A stretch of DNA of 38,922 nt from LB3-1 sp036401895 (GCA_036401895.1 DASWTW010000177.1:1-38922); one strand, 5' to 3'. Shown: positions 17,801 to 38,679, counted from the stretch's first letter. Made by a program: numbers and translations. The notes: a model not told the origin generated them from the letters alone.

Positions 17801-19479
17801 TCTTCGCGGAAACCTGGCTCTTCGGCGTAGATCTGGGCCGCCATATGCACGTACTGCGCGCCCTGGCCGGGAAACATAAAGATGATCGGGCGGTAGCCGC
17901 CGTTGTAGGCTTGCGACGGCATGCGCCGGGGATCGCCCGATTGCAGCGTGCTGAGCGCATCCTCCACATCGCGGCCAACCAGGATGCGGCGCTGCGCGAA
18001 AGCTTTACGGCCAACCTGAAGCGTGTAGGCCACGTCGGCGAGATTGGCCTGTGGGTGCTGCTCAAGATACGCCGCCAGATTGCGGGTCGCGGCTTCGAGC
18101 GCGGTCTCGGTTTTGGCCGAGAGCACCAGCAGTTGCGCGGATCGTCCCGGGCTGGACTCCGCGACCGGCGGCGCTTCTTCCAGGATCACATGCGCGTTGG
18201 TGCCGCCGATGCCAAACGAGCTGACGGCGGCGTGACGCGGCGATCCGTTCGGCGTCCAGGGTGCGAGCTTAGTATTGACATAAAACGGACTGTGCGCAAA
18301 ATCGATCTTGGGATTGGCCTGTGTGAAGTGCAGGCTGGGCGGCAGCTGCTGATGATGCAGCGCCAGCGCGGTCTTGATCAGGCCAGTCACGCCCGCCGCC
18401 GCGTCGAGGTGCCCGACGTTGGTCTTCACCGAGCCGATCGCGCAAAAGCCGCGCTCCGTGGTGCTGGCGCGGAAGGCTTCGGTCAGGGCCGCGATCTCGA
18501 TCGGATCGCCGAGGGGCGTGCCGGTGCCGTGGGCCTCGACATAGCTGATCGTGGCCGGATCGACCTCGGAGATGACGTGCGCGGCGCTGATCACGCGCGC
18601 CTGGCCCTCGACGCTGGGCGCGGTATAGCCGGCTTTGGTCGAGCCGTCGTTGTTGATCGCCGAGCCTTTGATCACCGCGTAGATGTGATCGCCGTCGGCG
18701 ACCGCGCTGCTCAGCCGCTTGAGCACGACCACGCCCGCGCCGTAGCCGTTGACCGTTCCCTGCGCGTCGGCATCAAACGCGCGGCAGTGGCCGTCGGGCG
18801 ACATAATGCCGCCTGTCTGGTAAAGGTAGCCCGACTTCTGCGGAAACTGGATCGAGACGCCGCCGGCCAGCGCCATATCGCAGTCGCCGATCAGCAAGCT
18901 CTGGCAGGCCAGATGCACCGCCACCAGCGAGGTCGAGCAGGCGGTCTGCACGGCGACGCTCGGCCCTTTGAGGTTGAGCTTGTAGGAGGTCAGCATCGTG
19001 AGCTGATCGCTGGTGTTGCCGAGCATGGTCTGGAAAACGCCGCCGGACTCCTGGAGCAGCTCCTGGTTGGAAAGCAGATTGTTGATCAGGTAGCTGCTGC
19101 TGCCGGCGCCGGCAAACATACCGATCGTCGCGCCGGCCGTGTCGGGATCATAGCCGGACTGCTCCAGCGCTTCCCAGGCACACTCGAAGAAGACGCGGAA
19201 CTGCGGGTCCATGATCTGGGCCTCGCGCGGCGTGTAGCCAAAAAAGGCCGCGTCGAACTGATCGACGTTTTGGAGAACGCCCGCCGCTTTCACATGGCTG
19301 GGATGGCTCGCCAGCTCCGGCTCAAAGACGGAGTGCTCGACTTCTTGATCCTCGAAGAACGAGATCGACTCTACACCGTCGCAGAGATTTTGCCAGAATT
19401 GTTCTGTGGTTGGCGCGCCTGGGAAACGCCCACTGATACCGATAATCGCTATCTCCAGCCCTGTCGAATGATCGTCCAC
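14806..19479 (-). CDS. Type I polyketide synthase module, KS-AT-KR-ACP
   Basis: This single-module, 1557-residue PKS has: KS (about 8-430) with Cys181 in TACSTSL and the two histidine motifs HGTGTPLGDP and KTNVGHLDAAAG; AT (about 535-830) with GHSIGEY (Ser629) and HAFHS, the malonyl-CoA signature; KR (about 1130-1330) with Tyr1315 in ADYCAAN; and ACP with Ser1475 in DLGGNSLLAIQ. No DH, ER or MT is present. The KR cofactor loop reads TGGMSEFG rather than the usual TGGxGxxG, so activity may be altered. It starts with GTG, preceded by AGGAGG overlapping the NRPS-B stop region. It should extend the NRPS-B chain by one malonate and reduce it to a beta-hydroxyl, giving a statine-like unit. The C-terminus (about 1515-1545) is a charged helix ending in FSAEEAQERL, likely docking. 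Confidence 0.95.
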   Translation of the reverse strand: MDDHSTGLEIAIIGISGRFPGAPTTEQFWQNLCDGVESISFFEDQEVEHSVFEPELASHPSHVKAAGVLQNVDQFDAAFFGYTPREAQIMDPQFRVFFECAWEALEQSGYDPDTAGATIGMFAGAGSSSYLINNLLSNQELLQESGGVFQTMLGNTSDQLTMLTSYKLNLKGPSVAVQTACSTSLVAVHLACQSLLIGDCDMALAGGVSIQFPQKSGYLYQTGGIMSPDGHCRAFDADAQGTVNGYGAGVVVLKRLSSAVADGDHIYAVIKGSAINNDGSTKAGYTAPSVEGQARVISAAHVISEVDPATISYVEAHGTGTPLGDPIEIAALTEAFRASTTERGFCAIGSVKTNVGHLDAAAGVTGLIKTALALHHQQLPPSLHFTQANPKIDFAHSPFYVNTKLAPWTPNGSPRHAAVSSFGIGGTNAHVILEEAPPVAESSPGRSAQLLVLSAKTETALEAATRNLAAYLEQHPQANLADVAYTLQVGRKAFAQRRILVGRDVEDALSTLQSGDPRRMPSQAYNGGYRPIIFMFPGQGAQYVHMAAQIYAEEPGFREEVDRCCELLKPHLGLDLRDFLYPTNEAQADAAEQLNQTLLTQPVLFVIEYALAKLLLSWGIAPHAMIGHSIGEYVAACLAGVFSLEDALKIVAVRGQLIQSLPHGSMLVIPLPAAEVQALLRAESNPDLALAASNGLSVSVVSGPDDAVAALRETLSQRHIECRIAHTSHAFHSPMMDPILAPFVEQVRQIRLRPPQMRYMSNLTGTWITAEQATDPEYWVKHLRQTVRFIEGVQELANIPEAIFLEVGPGHTLSTLTKQCLTGDAEQRVVQTMRHVRSQVADETFLLEAIGRLWLRGATIDWNSMYAEQDRRRVPLPTYPFERQRYWVEAQQQSFVQQRTLDKKADVADWFYVPAWQQSPLPDHVAAQDAPADPQRWLIFLDQCGLGERLAQRLSHSGAHVTTVAAGAEFAQLGAHAYSVNPQQPIDYQALLRDLSTHHQSPTRVVHLWSVTSDGQAIDDEQDQGFFSLLTLAQILGEQEDESPVTLFVVSNNVQDVTGGEDLVPARATILGASKVIPQEYATIACRSIDFGAIGQGRALELAADQLLAECTSQAQDDQVAYRSRHRWARRFEAVQLQPAESPAILRNSGAYLITGGMSEFGLALAEYLFQTAQAKVVLVDRAPLPLREQWQFWLETHDDGDKVSRVIRSVQTLEAAGAEILLFSADVANRERMADVIAEAQARFGPIHGAIHTESVVGAGIIQIKTPELANSVFAPKLTGTQVLESLLSPNPLDFMVLFSSTTALTGGFGQADYCAANTFADAYAHQSDAQATRRTSINWGVWEWDDGQDQLMAGIPALQEQFRQIRLTYGMTLEEAIDAFARILSRDLPQVIVSTQDFQAVMEQSSGLTAMNALEQLEKLRQVEPTHARPDLAVPYIAPRNEVEEVVTTTLGRLLGVTQVGIEDNFFDLGGNSLLAIQLVSALRAQFHVELHMNSLFEAGTVADLARIIEAAQEQQREREELEALLREIEQFSAEEAQERLIVEMGQPEEGTGNG

Positions 19480-19490
19480 CTATCGGCCTC

Positions 19491-22400
19491 CTAATCTTTT
19501 TTATCGGTGCGCTGCGGTTGTCCCAAGCGCTGTTTAAGCCAGTTTCGTCCTTCTTTAGCAGCCTTATGCTTCGGCTCCTGCTGTGTCTGCGCTGAGCGAT
19601 CGGTCTCGCTCTGGCTGAGATACTCCGACAATGCGCTGATCGTCGGATACTTGAACAGATCGACCATCGAGACTCGATCGAGCATTGTGGCGGTAGTGCC
19701 CAGGTGCTCGTTCAATTTACCGTGTAGCTGGATCACCAGCAGCGAGTGGCCGCCGAGATCGAAGAAGTTATCGTGAAGCCCGACCTGATCCACGCCCAGC
19801 AGCTCCTGCCAGATGCCGGCGATCGTTTGCTCTAGCTCGGTGCGCGGCGCGACATACGCGGCGGCCAGATTGGGCCGCGCTCCGTCCGGCTGCGGCAGCG
19901 CGCGGTAATCGATCTTGCCGTTGGGCGTGAACGGCAGGTCGTCGAGGATCACGAACGCGTTGGGCACCATATACTCCGGCAGCCTGGCCGCCATAAAGGT
20001 ACGCAGGCTGCTGATATTCGGCGTGGTGTTCGGCTCGGGCAGCACATAGGCCACAATCTGCTGCGCACCGCTCGCGCCCGTCTCGCGCACCTGCACAATC
20101 GCTGTACGAATCTCGTCGTGAGCGGTGAGTGCATTCTCGATCTCGCCCAGCTCGATTCGGTAGCCGCGCACTTTGACCTGCTCGTCGCTGCGGCCGGCGT
20201 AGAGAATGTTGCCGTCGGGCAGATAGCGGCCCAGGTCGCCGGTGCGGTAGATCCGCGCGCCGGGAGCGCCGAACGGATTCGGCACAAAGCGCTCGGCGGT
20301 CAGATCCGGCCGGTTCAGGTAGCCGCGACTGACGCCGATACCACCGATGTAGATCTCGCCGAGCACGCCGATCGGCACGGGCTGACCATATGTGTTGAGC
20401 AGATAAATCTGCGTGTTGCCGACCGGCTTACCAATCGGCGGGTCGTGTGGCGACGCTGGGTCGCACACATGCACCGTGGAATAGATCGTGGTCTCGGTCG
20501 GGCCGTAGCCGTTGATCACCCGCCGCCCCTCGGACCAGCGCGCGACGATCTCGGCGGTGACTTTTTCCGCGCCGGTGTCGATGGTCTTCAGCAGCGGCAG
20601 ATTGTCGGTTGGCAGGATCGCCAGCGTCGAGGGCAGCAGCAGGGCGTTGGTGATCGCCTGTTCGCGCAGCAGCCGGTTGAGATTCGGCCCCGGCAGCAGA
20701 TCATGACGATCGGCCAGACAGATCGTTGCGCCGCTCAGCAGCGGAAAGGCCAGCTCCCAGATCGAGGCATCAAAGCTGGCGGAGGCGATCTGGAGCAGCC
20801 GGCTGCCGGCTTTCAAAGCGATCAGCCCAATCTGCACTTCCTGAAGGCTGACCAGGCCGCGATGGCTCTGCATCACGCCCTTGGGTCGGCCGGTCGAGCC
20901 CGAGGTATAGATGATGTATGCCAGATTGTCGGGCGTGATCGTCAGGGCAGGATTGGTGGTGGCCTCGGCTGCGATCGTCGGCCAGTCGCGATCCAGGCAG
21001 AGGTACCGGATCTGCTGATCTGTCTGCCAGCTTGGTCTGCCTTGCAGCAGCTGCGCCTGAGTGAGCAGCAGCGGAGTCTGGCTGTCAGTCAGCATGAAGG
21101 CCAGGCGCTCCTCGGGATAGGCCGGATCGAGCGGCACATACACGCCGCCGGCTTTGAGAATACCCAGAAACGCGATCACCATTTCCAGCGAGCGCTCAAC
21201 GCACACGCCGACGCGAACCTCGGCGCCGACGCCGTGGGCGCGCAGATAGTGCGCCAGCTGGTTCGATCGCGCATTCAGCTCGGCGTAGGTCAAGGACCGC
21301 CCGTTGTACTCAACCGCTGTCACATCCGGCGTGCGCTCGGCCTGGGCCTCAAAGAGCTGGTGTACACAGCGATCCTGCGAGTAGGGCATCTGTGTAGCGT
21401 TCCAGGTATCGAGCATCAGCGTACGCTCGGCATCGCTCAGCAGCACAAGGTCAAAGATGCGCTGCTCAGGATCGGCGACAAGGCGATGAAGCAGCAGGTG
21501 GAAATGCTGCACCATGCGCTCGATCGTCGTCGCGTCGAAAAGATCGAGGCTGTAGTCCAGTACGCCCACGAGACCGCCCGGCGTTTCTTCCAGCGCCAGG
21601 TCCAGATCGAACTTGGCGGTGGTAGTCTCAAGATCCATGCGCTGCGCCTCCAGACCTTCCAGCGCAACATCGGGCAGCGGCGCGTTTTGCAGCGCGAACA
21701 GCACCTGGAACAGCGGCGTGTAGCTTGGGTCGCGGACCGGCCGCAGCTCTTCGACCAGCTGCTCGAAGGGCAGATCCTGATGCGCATAGGCCGCCAGCGT
21801 GGTCGTGCGGGTGCGGCGCAGCAGCTCGCGGAAGGTCGGATTACCCGACAGGTCGCCGCGCAGCACCAGCGTGTTGACGAAAAAGCCGATCAAGCCCTCG
21901 GTCTCGCTCAGATTGCGGTTGGCGATCGGACTGCCGACAACCACGTCGCTCTGATTGCTGTAGTGAGCAAGCAGCGTCTGGAACGCCGCCAGCAGCAGCA
22001 TAAACGGCGTTACGCCCTCGCGCTGGCTGAGCTGTTTGATCTCGGCGGTCAGCGCGGGCGAGAGCATCACCGGCTGCGATGCGCCCCGGAAGGTCGGCAT
22101 GGAAGGACGCGGCCGATCTGTGGGCAGCTCCAGCACGGGCGGTGCTCCCGCCAGCTGGCGGCGCCAGTAGCCAAGCTGCGATTCCAGTACCTCGCCCTGA
22201 AGCCAGTCGCGCTGCCAGAGCGCATAGTCGGCGTACTGGATCGGCAGTTCGGGCAGATTGGCGGATTGACCGCTGGTCTGGGCGGTGTAGTACGCGCCGA
22301 TCTCACGCACGAGCACGCCCATCGACCAGCCATCCGCGATGATATGGTGCATACACAGCAGCAGTACATGCTCGGTGTTTTGCAGACGCAGCACATGCGC

Positions 22401-25400
22401 GCGCAGCAGCGGGCCGTGCTCCAGATCGAAGGGCTGCTGCATGGCCTGCGCGATCTGCCGCTGAAGCTCGGCCTCGCGTGTATCTGGCGGCAGCTGCGTG
22501 AGATCATGCAGGGTGAGCGGAAGGTTAGCATTCGGCGCGATGCGCTGGACAGGCGGCTCGGCGATCGAAGGTCGGGCCAAGGTTGTGCGCAGGATCTCGT
22601 GACGCTGTGCGACAGCGCTCAGGCTACGCTCCAGCGCCGCCACGTCAAGCGCTCCTGTCAGCCGAACGGCAGCCGCGATCTCGTAGGTGGTGCTGCCGGG
22701 TTGAAGCTGCTCCAGAAACCACAGCCGCTGCTGTGCGAACGACAGGGGCGGCTCGTGATCGCGCGGGAATGGATGCAGCGGCGGGATTGCCTGTCGCTCG
22801 GGCTGCTGTCCTGCGATCCACGCGGCAAGACCGGCGACCGTCGGCGATACGAAGAGCGTACGCAGCGGCAGCTCTACCTGGAACGTGTCGCGCACCCGCG
22901 AGACGATCTGAGTAGCCAGCAGCGAGTGGCCGCCCAGCGCGAAGAAGTTGTCGTGAATGCCGATCTGCGCGACGCCCAGCACTTGCTCCCACGTGCGCGC
23001 CAGCAGCTCTTCGACGCCTGTGCGCGGCGCAACATAGCCGGCCTCATGCTGACTACCGTCGAAGTCGGGCGCGGGCAGTGCATTGCGATCGATCTTGCCG
23101 TTGGGTGTTTTCGGCAGCGCCGGCAGCATCACGAATGCGCCAGGGACCATATAGTCGGGCAGCTGAGCGCCGACATGCTGGCGCAAGTCGGCAGAACCCA
23201 GAACCCAGAACCCAGAACCTTGGGAGGGAATCTCTTGACTCGCGTTAGGTTCCAGGTTCTTAGTTCTAGGTTCTATATAAGCGACGAGTCGCTTCTCGCC
23301 CTTATCGTCCTCATGCAGCACCACCACGCACTCGGCGATGTCGGGATGCTGGGCGAGCACGGCCTCGATCTCGCCGGTCTCGATGCGGAAGCCGCGCACT
23401 TTGACCTGATGATCGATCCGGCCCAGGATCTCGACGGTGCCGTCTGAACGCCAGCGGCCGAGGTCGCCCGTGCGCACCATCAGTTGGCCGTCCTCGAACG
23501 GACAGGCCACAAAGCGCTCGGCCGTCAGCTCAGGACGGAACAGATAGCCGCGCGACACGCTCTCACCCGCTACGCAGATTTCGCCCGCGATGCCCACCGG
23601 CTGCGGTTGGTCATGCCGATCCAGAATGTAGATGCGGTTGTTTTGCAGCGGCTTTCCGGCTGTGATTGGCCGGTCGATGTCGGCGGCGCTGATGACGCCC
23701 AGGATATTGATGTCGCTGATCTCAGTCAGGCCGTAGATGTTGACGACCTCAACTTGCGGCCCAAGCTGCCCAAACACCGATTGCAGCAGGCGCTGCTCGA
23801 TCTTCTCGCCGCCGATCAGCAGATAGCGCAGCGCGTTGGCCGGCTGCTGCGGCGCGACGGCGTTCAGCATCGCCTGCATGTAGGACGGCACCGCGTCCAG
23901 CAAATGGATCTGGTTTTCGTCAAGATAGCGCAGCAATGCCGGGCTATTGAACTTGACCGGATCGGAGATGATGTGGAGCGTGCGGCCGAAGATCAGCGTC
24001 GGGAAGATCTGATTGACGGAAATGTCGAAGCTGATCGACGTGATCAGACCAACATTGCGCACGGCGGGATCGTCGAAGTAGGCGCGCAGGCCATGCACCA
24101 GGTTGATCAGACCCTGCTGCTTGACCATCACGCCCTTCGGGCGGCCAGTCGAGCCCGACGTGAAGATGATATAGGCCAACTGCTCCGGCAGCACGGTACG
24201 CGGCGGATTGCTTGTCGGCTGCGCGGCGAGCGTGGGCCAGTCGGCATCCAGGCGGAAGAATTGCGCCTGGTGCTCGGGTAGATGCTCAACCAGCGCGGCC
24301 TGGGTCAGGATCACCGGCGTGCGGCTGTGGGACAGCATGTACTGCAAGCGTTCGGCGGGGTAGGCTGGATCGAGCGGGACGTAGGCGCCGCCGGCCTTGA
24401 GGATCGCCAGCATGCCGACGATCATCTCAAGGCCACGCTCGACCATCAGCGCCACCAGCACGTCCGGCCCCACACCCTGCGCCCGCAGATGATGTGCCAG
24501 CTGGTTGGCGCGCGCGTTCAGCTCGGCATACGTCAGACTTGCGCCCTCGTAGACGATCGCGGTGGTTTCCGGGCTGCGCGCCGCCTGCGCCTCGATCAGC
24601 TGATGCACGGCGGCGTCATGTGGATAGTCCGCCGCCGAGCGGTTCCAGTCAATCAATGTTTGCTGCTCGACGTCGGTCAGGAGCGGCAGCTCGGCGATCC
24701 GCTGGTCGGGATTGGCGACGACGGCGCGCAGCAGTGTCTGGAAGTGTCCCGCCATACGCTCGATCGTCGCGGCGTCGAAGAGCTGGCGATTGTACTCGAT
24801 AAAGCCGTGGATCTCCGGGCCGCGCTCTTCAAGATTGAGCGTCAGATCGAACTTGGCGGTGCCGGTCTCGCCTTCTGCAAAGCTCAGCTTGAGATTCGGT
24901 AGCTCGATCGCGCTGAGCGGGCTGGGCTGAAGCACGAACATGACCTGGAAGAGTGGCGAGCTGCTGAGATCGCGATCGGGCTGGATCGTCTCGACGAGCT
25001 GCTGAAAAGGCACATCCTGATGCGCGTAGGCATCCAGCGCGGTTTTGCGCACCCGGCCCAGCAGCTCGCCAAAGGTGGGATTGCCCGCAAGATCCGTGCG
25101 CAGCACAAGATTATCGACGAAGCAGCCGATCAGCCCTTCCAGCTCACGTTTGGATCGGCCGGCAGTCACCGAGCCGACTACCAGATCGTCCTGATCGGTG
25201 TAGCGCCGGAGCAGCACGTTGAACGCGGCCAGCAGCGTCATAAACAGCGTGGCGTCGTAGCGCTGCGCCAGCGCTCGCAGCTCCTGGCTCAGCTGAGCGG
25301 ATAGGTACAGCCGGTGTTTGGCTCCCGCAAAGGTTTGAAAAGCCGGTCGCGGTCGATCGGTGGGCAGCTGGAGCGTGGGCAGATTGGCGAGCTGCTGCTG

Positions 25401-26150
25401 CCAGTAGTCCAGATGCGGGGTGTTGGCTTCACCCTGGGCCTGCTGCTGCTGCCAGATCGCGAAGTCGGCATACTGGATCGGTAGCTCGGGCAGCGGATCG
25501 CTTTTGCCGGCGATCAAAGCGCTGTACAGCTCGCTCAGCTCCCGCACGAACACGCCGATCGACCAGCCATCGGCGATGATATGGTGCAGCGTCAGCAGCA
25601 GCACATGCTCATCGCGGGTACCCTCTGGGTGTAGCTCTAGCAGCGTCATGCGCAGCAGCGGGCCAGCCTGGAGATCGAAGGGCTGCCGGGCCTCGGCCAG
25701 CGCGCGCTCCTGCACTGCGTTAGCCTGCTCTGTCGCCGGCAGATCGCGCAGATCGACTCGCGGGAGCGGCACCTGCACGTCGGCGTCGATGCGCTGCACC
25801 GGCGCGCCGTCGGCGGCGGATACATCCTGCGTAAAGCGCGTGCGCAGCGATTCGTGGCGGCGCACGATCGCGCTTAGGCTGCGCTCCAGCACCGCAACGT
25901 TCAGCGCGCCGCTCAGATGGACGATGCCGGGCATGTTGTAGACAGCAGTGCCGGGATCGAGCTGATCCACCAGCCAGAGCCGCTGCTGCGGAAACGAAAG
26001 CGGCCAGGTTTCGCCCTCCGCCCGGCGTGGGATCGTCGTTTGCGCGGGCGGCGACTGGGCGGCCTTGCTCTGCAACCATTTATCAAGCAGCGCCCGCTGC
26101 GCCACAGACAGCTGCGCGATGCGCTGCGCGTTATCGTGTTCTTGGGTCAT
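19491..26150 (-). CDS. Non-ribosomal peptide synthetase, C-A-T-C-A-T (NRPS-B)
   Basis: This two-module, 2219-residue synthetase has C1 (about 45-470, HHIIADGW), A1 (490-1020), T1 (1040-1110), C2 (1125-1560, HHIIADGW), A2 (1580-2070) and T2 (2095-2165). I chose the ATG at 26150 over the in-frame ATG at 26171: it has GGAG upstream (distant, 13 bases) and fits the usual N-terminus. A1 has an unusual pocket, D-I-N-D-L-G-I-D-I, and NIYGLTE in place of YGPTE. A2 reads D-A-W-L-D-G-G-I-Y. I assign neither, though two Asp residues in A1 favour a basic or polar substrate. Repeat-derived codons lie at about residues 958-986. The basic tail (2180-2219) suits docking to the PKS ketosynthase. With C1 at its front and no obvious upstream partner, it may start the chain by N-acylation. 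Confidence 0.95.
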   Translation of the reverse strand: MTQEHDNAQRIAQLSVAQRALLDKWLQSKAAQSPPAQTTIPRRAEGETWPLSFPQQRLWLVDQLDPGTAVYNMPGIVHLSGALNVAVLERSLSAIVRRHESLRTRFTQDVSAADGAPVQRIDADVQVPLPRVDLRDLPATEQANAVQERALAEARQPFDLQAGPLLRMTLLELHPEGTRDEHVLLLTLHHIIADGWSIGVFVRELSELYSALIAGKSDPLPELPIQYADFAIWQQQQAQGEANTPHLDYWQQQLANLPTLQLPTDRPRPAFQTFAGAKHRLYLSAQLSQELRALAQRYDATLFMTLLAAFNVLLRRYTDQDDLVVGSVTAGRSKRELEGLIGCFVDNLVLRTDLAGNPTFGELLGRVRKTALDAYAHQDVPFQQLVETIQPDRDLSSSPLFQVMFVLQPSPLSAIELPNLKLSFAEGETGTAKFDLTLNLEERGPEIHGFIEYNRQLFDAATIERMAGHFQTLLRAVVANPDQRIAELPLLTDVEQQTLIDWNRSAADYPHDAAVHQLIEAQAARSPETTAIVYEGASLTYAELNARANQLAHHLRAQGVGPDVLVALMVERGLEMIVGMLAILKAGGAYVPLDPAYPAERLQYMLSHSRTPVILTQAALVEHLPEHQAQFFRLDADWPTLAAQPTSNPPRTVLPEQLAYIIFTSGSTGRPKGVMVKQQGLINLVHGLRAYFDDPAVRNVGLITSISFDISVNQIFPTLIFGRTLHIISDPVKFNSPALLRYLDENQIHLLDAVPSYMQAMLNAVAPQQPANALRYLLIGGEKIEQRLLQSVFGQLGPQVEVVNIYGLTEISDINILGVISAADIDRPITAGKPLQNNRIYILDRHDQPQPVGIAGEICVAGESVSRGYLFRPELTAERFVACPFEDGQLMVRTGDLGRWRSDGTVEILGRIDHQVKVRGFRIETGEIEAVLAQHPDIAECVVVLHEDDKGEKRLVAYIEPRTKNLEPNASQEIPSQGSGFWVLGSADLRQHVGAQLPDYMVPGAFVMLPALPKTPNGKIDRNALPAPDFDGSQHEAGYVAPRTGVEELLARTWEQVLGVAQIGIHDNFFALGGHSLLATQIVSRVRDTFQVELPLRTLFVSPTVAGLAAWIAGQQPERQAIPPLHPFPRDHEPPLSFAQQRLWFLEQLQPGSTTYEIAAAVRLTGALDVAALERSLSAVAQRHEILRTTLARPSIAEPPVQRIAPNANLPLTLHDLTQLPPDTREAELQRQIAQAMQQPFDLEHGPLLRAHVLRLQNTEHVLLLCMHHIIADGWSMGVLVREIGAYYTAQTSGQSANLPELPIQYADYALWQRDWLQGEVLESQLGYWRRQLAGAPPVLELPTDRPRPSMPTFRGASQPVMLSPALTAEIKQLSQREGVTPFMLLLAAFQTLLAHYSNQSDVVVGSPIANRNLSETEGLIGFFVNTLVLRGDLSGNPTFRELLRRTRTTTLAAYAHQDLPFEQLVEELRPVRDPSYTPLFQVLFALQNAPLPDVALEGLEAQRMDLETTTAKFDLDLALEETPGGLVGVLDYSLDLFDATTIERMVQHFHLLLHRLVADPEQRIFDLVLLSDAERTLMLDTWNATQMPYSQDRCVHQLFEAQAERTPDVTAVEYNGRSLTYAELNARSNQLAHYLRAHGVGAEVRVGVCVERSLEMVIAFLGILKAGGVYVPLDPAYPEERLAFMLTDSQTPLLLTQAQLLQGRPSWQTDQQIRYLCLDRDWPTIAAEATTNPALTITPDNLAYIIYTSGSTGRPKGVMQSHRGLVSLQEVQIGLIALKAGSRLLQIASASFDASIWELAFPLLSGATICLADRHDLLPGPNLNRLLREQAITNALLLPSTLAILPTDNLPLLKTIDTGAEKVTAEIVARWSEGRRVINGYGPTETTIYSTVHVCDPASPHDPPIGKPVGNTQIYLLNTYGQPVPIGVLGEIYIGGIGVSRGYLNRPDLTAERFVPNPFGAPGARIYRTGDLGRYLPDGNILYAGRSDEQVKVRGYRIELGEIENALTAHDEIRTAIVQVRETGASGAQQIVAYVLPEPNTTPNISSLRTFMAARLPEYMVPNAFVILDDLPFTPNGKIDYRALPQPDGARPNLAAAYVAPRTELEQTIAGIWQELLGVDQVGLHDNFFDLGGHSLLVIQLHGKLNEHLGTTATMLDRVSMVDLFKYPTISALSEYLSQSETDRSAQTQQEPKHKAAKEGRNWLKQRLGQPQRTDKKD
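23193..23274 (-). repeat. Inverted arrays of heptamers inside A1 of NRPS-B
   Basis: On the plus strand, three AGAACCC units and one AGAACCT (23193-23220) are followed after 26 bases by AGGTTCC, AGGTTCT, TAGTTCT and AGGTTCT (23247-23274). The second array is nearly the reverse complement of the first, so the mRNA could form a 28-bp stem. The segment lies exactly at the hinge after KRLVAYI, is read in frame, and encodes low-complexity sequence including EPRTKNLEP and GSGFWVLGS. Confidence 0.9.
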
Positions 26151-26232
26151 AGACGATCTTCTTCTCCACATGGTCCACGCTGAATGCGTCGAAGGACGTT
26201 ACCGGCTAGATGGTTAGGATCTCCTCGATCCA

Positions 26233-26233
<1 letters not shown>
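26147..26233 (-). CDS. Possible 28-residue coupling ORF between NRPS-A and NRPS-B
   Basis: The 82-base gap between the two giant genes is spanned exactly by a 28-codon frame. Its ATG overlaps the NRPS-A stop as TAATG, and its TGA overlaps the NRPS-B ATG as ATGA. It begins MDRGDPNHLAGN, is highly charged and matches no family I know. No strong ribosome-binding site precedes it, so it would depend on re-initiation. It may simply keep ribosomes moving from one gene to the next rather than make a useful peptide. Chance is possible in a gap this short. Confidence 0.3.
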
Positions 26234-38292
<12,059 letters not shown>

Positions 38293-38640
38293 TCTTCCTT
38301 TATCGTACGTTCAGCAGCTGGTATCGTTCGACATACAACGGGTTGCACCGCCAGCACTCAGATATGGAGCAAGCAGGGAATGGCCGGGCTCTACGCGTAG
38401 GGTTATAAATGAGTCCCTTTGAGATTGTCGGAACGTGTGCGCTTAACACCGGACTCCAGAATCGGCGGGGTACGAGCAAGGATTAGCCTTGCGCGCATCC
38501 CAAGTGCCACACATAGGAGCTTGGATAGATTGAACAGTGGTTTTGGCGTCGTGCAGGCAAAACAAGCGGTGTCATGGGTGTTGCAGGTGTCCATTAGCCA
38601 ATACTGCATACATTCGCTGGGTGTAGTGTACTGATCTGTC

Positions 38641-38656
38641 TCGCATCATGGTGCGA
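38641..38656. promoter_or_regulatory. 16-base palindrome downstream of the NRPS promoter (possible operator)
   Basis: TCGCATCATGGTGCGA is palindromic apart from one symmetric position. It begins about 15 bases downstream of the -10 box on the minus strand, so it would fall in the first transcribed bases, a typical repressor site. On the plus strand it is followed by TTTT, so a small terminator-like hairpin is the alternative reading. Confidence 0.4.
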
Positions 38657-38670
38657 TTTTGTTAAAAACC

Positions 38671-38679
38671 ATTATAGCA
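38671..38679 (-). promoter_or_regulatory. Extended -10 promoter of the NRPS/PKS operon
   Basis: Read on the minus strand this is TGCTATAAT, a perfect TATAAT with the TGn extension. No good -35 hexamer lies 17-18 bases upstream (GGACGA is there), which is tolerated by extended -10 promoters. It is the best promoter-like sequence between the dehydrogenase and NRPS-A. The start would be near 38664. Confidence 0.6.

Noticed and set aside
23193..23274. CRISPR-like or other array from the heptamer repeats
   Set aside because: Units are seven bases in direct tandem without spacers and lie in frame inside an A domain.
14743..23447. Very long open frames on the plus strand (14743-17043, 17047-19494, 20118-23447) opposite the PKS and NRPS genes
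   Set aside because: They are antisense to intact megasynthase domains, are Arg/Gln/Asp/His-rich as expected from mirrored high-GC codons, and show no family motifs.
26150..26171. Upstream ATG at 26171 as the NRPS-B start
   Set aside because: It has no ribosome-binding site and would add only seven basic residues; the ATG at 26150 has a purine-rich stretch upstream and a stop-start overlap with the preceding small frame.
38403..38609. 68-codon minus-strand frame in the operon leader, Cys- and Thr-containing
   Set aside because: No ribosome-binding site, no recognisable domain, and overlapping frames on the other strand are equally long; the region is better read as untranslated leader.
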